Shown here: positions 63,403 to 64,000 of the stretch, one piece after another | Numbering within the stretch: position 1 is the stretch's first letter | How the letters are laid out: every line of letters starts with the position of its first letter | Origin: Bacteroidota bacterium | GTDB taxonomy: Bacteria > Bacteroidota > Bacteroidia > JACPRZ01 | DNA: 64,000 nucleotides | Direction of reading: 5' to 3' | Assembly (NCBI GenBank): GCA_016193485.1 | Contig: JACPRZ010000017.1 | Coordinates: forward strand, 19,592 to 83,591 | Made by a program: the position numbers and the translations under genes | The notes under the pieces: generated by a model | What the model was told of the DNA's origin: nothing | What the model saw: only the letters and a program-made list of their open reading frames with translations | Database searches by the model: none

Positions 63403-63570
63403 TTGTAATTACTCAGCATGGCTATAAAAAAATACAAATTCATCCCGCCATAGGCGGGACGAAAACACAAAATTCCACCAAATTATTTTTCTAATTTCAT
63501 ATTTTTTTTGTGGGATTTGGTGATTTGGAGTTTTAGTGGCAAAAAATAAATGGGTACTGAGTAGTAACAA
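63403..63570. mobile_element. MITE-like inverted-repeat element, copy C
   Basis: The left end is TTGTAATTACTCAGCA (63403-63418) and the right end is TACTGAGTAGTAACAA (63555-63570), which are 13 of 16 complementary. Inside, CCCGCC-ATA-GGCGGG is inserted near 63449, followed by AAAACACAAAATTCCACCAA and the returning TTTGTGGGATTTGGTG. It ends 7 bases before the next ATG, so it supplies the whole immediate upstream region of that gene. Confidence 0.75.
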
Positions 63571-63577
63571 ATAGTTT

Positions 63578-64000
63578 ATGAAACTCGCTTTTATAGGCAC
63601 TTATCCTCCCCGCGAATGCGGTATCGCCACCTTTACCATGGACCTTTATCAGTCCATGATAGGGGACAATAAAATAATTAAAGATACATTACTATTCACC
63701 CCTAAATCCCCTGAAGGGGACTTATCGTCTCCCCCTTCAGGGGGCAGGGGGGTGAATAGCAGCAAGGACTCTGTTGATGGATTCATTATTGCCATTAACG
63801 ATCATGAACAAACATACAATTATCCCGAAGAAGTAAAACTAACCATCCGGCAGGAGCATCAGCGTGATTATCTGGAGGCGGTAAAATTCATCAATCTCAG
63901 CGGGGCTGATCTTTGCATATTAGAACATGAATTTGGAATTTTTGGCGGACAAAGCGGTGTTTACATACTTCCGTTGCTTCACCGGCTGGAAATTCCTTTG
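63578..64000 (+). CDS. Glycosyltransferase family 4, N-terminal part (cut by window edge)
   Basis: The visible 141 residues start MKLAFIGTYPPRECGIATFT, the typical GT4 opening for bacterial mannosyl- or glucosyltransferases, and continue to ADLCILEHEFGIFGGQSGVY. The donor-binding half is beyond the window. Residues from about LLFTPKSPEGD to PPSGGRGVNSSK are encoded by a palindromic element (63694-63757) like those in the two phosphatases, in frame, in a loop before the next conserved strand. The start ATG lies 7 bases after a MITE-like element. Confidence 0.82.
   Translation, partial: MKLAFIGTYPPRECGIATFTMDLYQSMIGDNKIIKDTLLFTPKSPEGDLSSPPSGGRGVNSSKDSVDGFIIAINDHEQTYNYPEEVKLTIRQEHQRDYLEAVKFINLSGADLCILEHEFGIFGGQSGVYILPLLHRLEIPL
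63694..63757. repeat. GC-rich palindromic element inserted in frame in a glycosyltransferase gene
   Basis: ATTCACCCCTAAATCCCC-TGAAGGGGA (from 63694) pairs with TCTCCCCCTTCAGGGGGCAG and GGGGGTGAAT (to 63757). It encodes FTPKSPEGDLSSPPSGGRGV. The arms share the CCCC-GAAGGGG / CCCTTC-GGGGG design and the PEG...PPSGGRG peptide with 48828 and 51353, so all three are one family. Confidence 0.8.

Noticed and set aside
46865..63570. Full insertion sequences or transposons behind the inverted-repeat elements
   Set aside because: The elements are only 145-170 bp, and no transposase-like frame is inside or near any of them.

Overview
The window comes from a Bacteroidota genome (order and genus not resolved). 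The evidence is type IX secretion (T9SS) components porQ and porP/sprF, large secreted proteins with SprB repeats and T9SS C-terminal sorting domains, a type III glutamine synthetase, a SusC-like TonB-dependent receptor, Bacteroidota-type promoters (TTG plus TAnnTTTG) and weak ribosome binding sites. No phage, insertion sequence with transposase or CRISPR array was seen.

Layout. (1) 1-9.4 kb, plus strand: the end of an aspartate kinase gene, a TonB-dependent receptor broken by one frameshift, a small membrane protein, then mutL, a rhomboid protease, an LptF/LptG permease and two glycosyltransferases. Four of these junctions are 4-bp ATGA overlaps or only a few bases. (2) 9.5-10.6 kb: porQ. 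(3) 10.7-36.0 kb, minus strand: a 25-kb block with four tandem paralogous secreted proteins (M43 pappalysin-like metalloprotease, PKD-like domains, then SprB arrays of 9, 3, 16 and 24 units), ending in a PorP/SprF gene. Three end in a type A sorting domain. The last and largest ends in a type B (gliding-associated) domain, and its protease region is broken by two internal deletions. (4) 36.3-38.7 kb: penicillin-binding protein 1C. (5) 39-43 kb, minus strand: a small lipoprotein with a repeated HGQPGH-C motif, and a set of two DUF35 Zn-ribbon/OB-fold proteins with two divergent thiolase-fold proteins. (6) 43.4-52.1 kb: three membrane SpoIIE-type phosphatases, one with a two-component-type beta-propeller sensor and two with TPR sensors. 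(7) 52.2-64 kb: type III glutamine synthetase, tRNA-Leu(CAG), uvrB, a class III aminotransferase, a carotenoid-desaturase-like flavoprotein with a tiny coupled cysteine protein, an M28 peptidase, hemN, and the start of a glycosyltransferase.

How the parts fit. The T9SS genes and the protease-adhesin block form one surface-secretion theme: porQ belongs to the outer-membrane complex that processes T9SS cargo, and a porP/sprF gene directly follows the type B giant, as in sprB-sprF pairs. The three phosphatase genes form a signalling cluster with no kinase or anti-sigma partner in the window.

The least ordinary signal is a dense population of small palindromic elements. GC-rich palindromes sit inside reading frames without breaking them (two phosphatases and the last glycosyltransferase, with the shared peptide signature PPEGG...PPSGGRG). 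A 63-bp block at the 3' end of two phosphatase genes re-supplies the C-terminus and leaves a relic of the old one downstream. Three MITE-like inverted-repeat elements sit just upstream of plus-strand genes, and short palindromes are nested inside other palindromes. These elements, and the higher-order organisation of the SprB arrays, are the best candidates for something undescribed.
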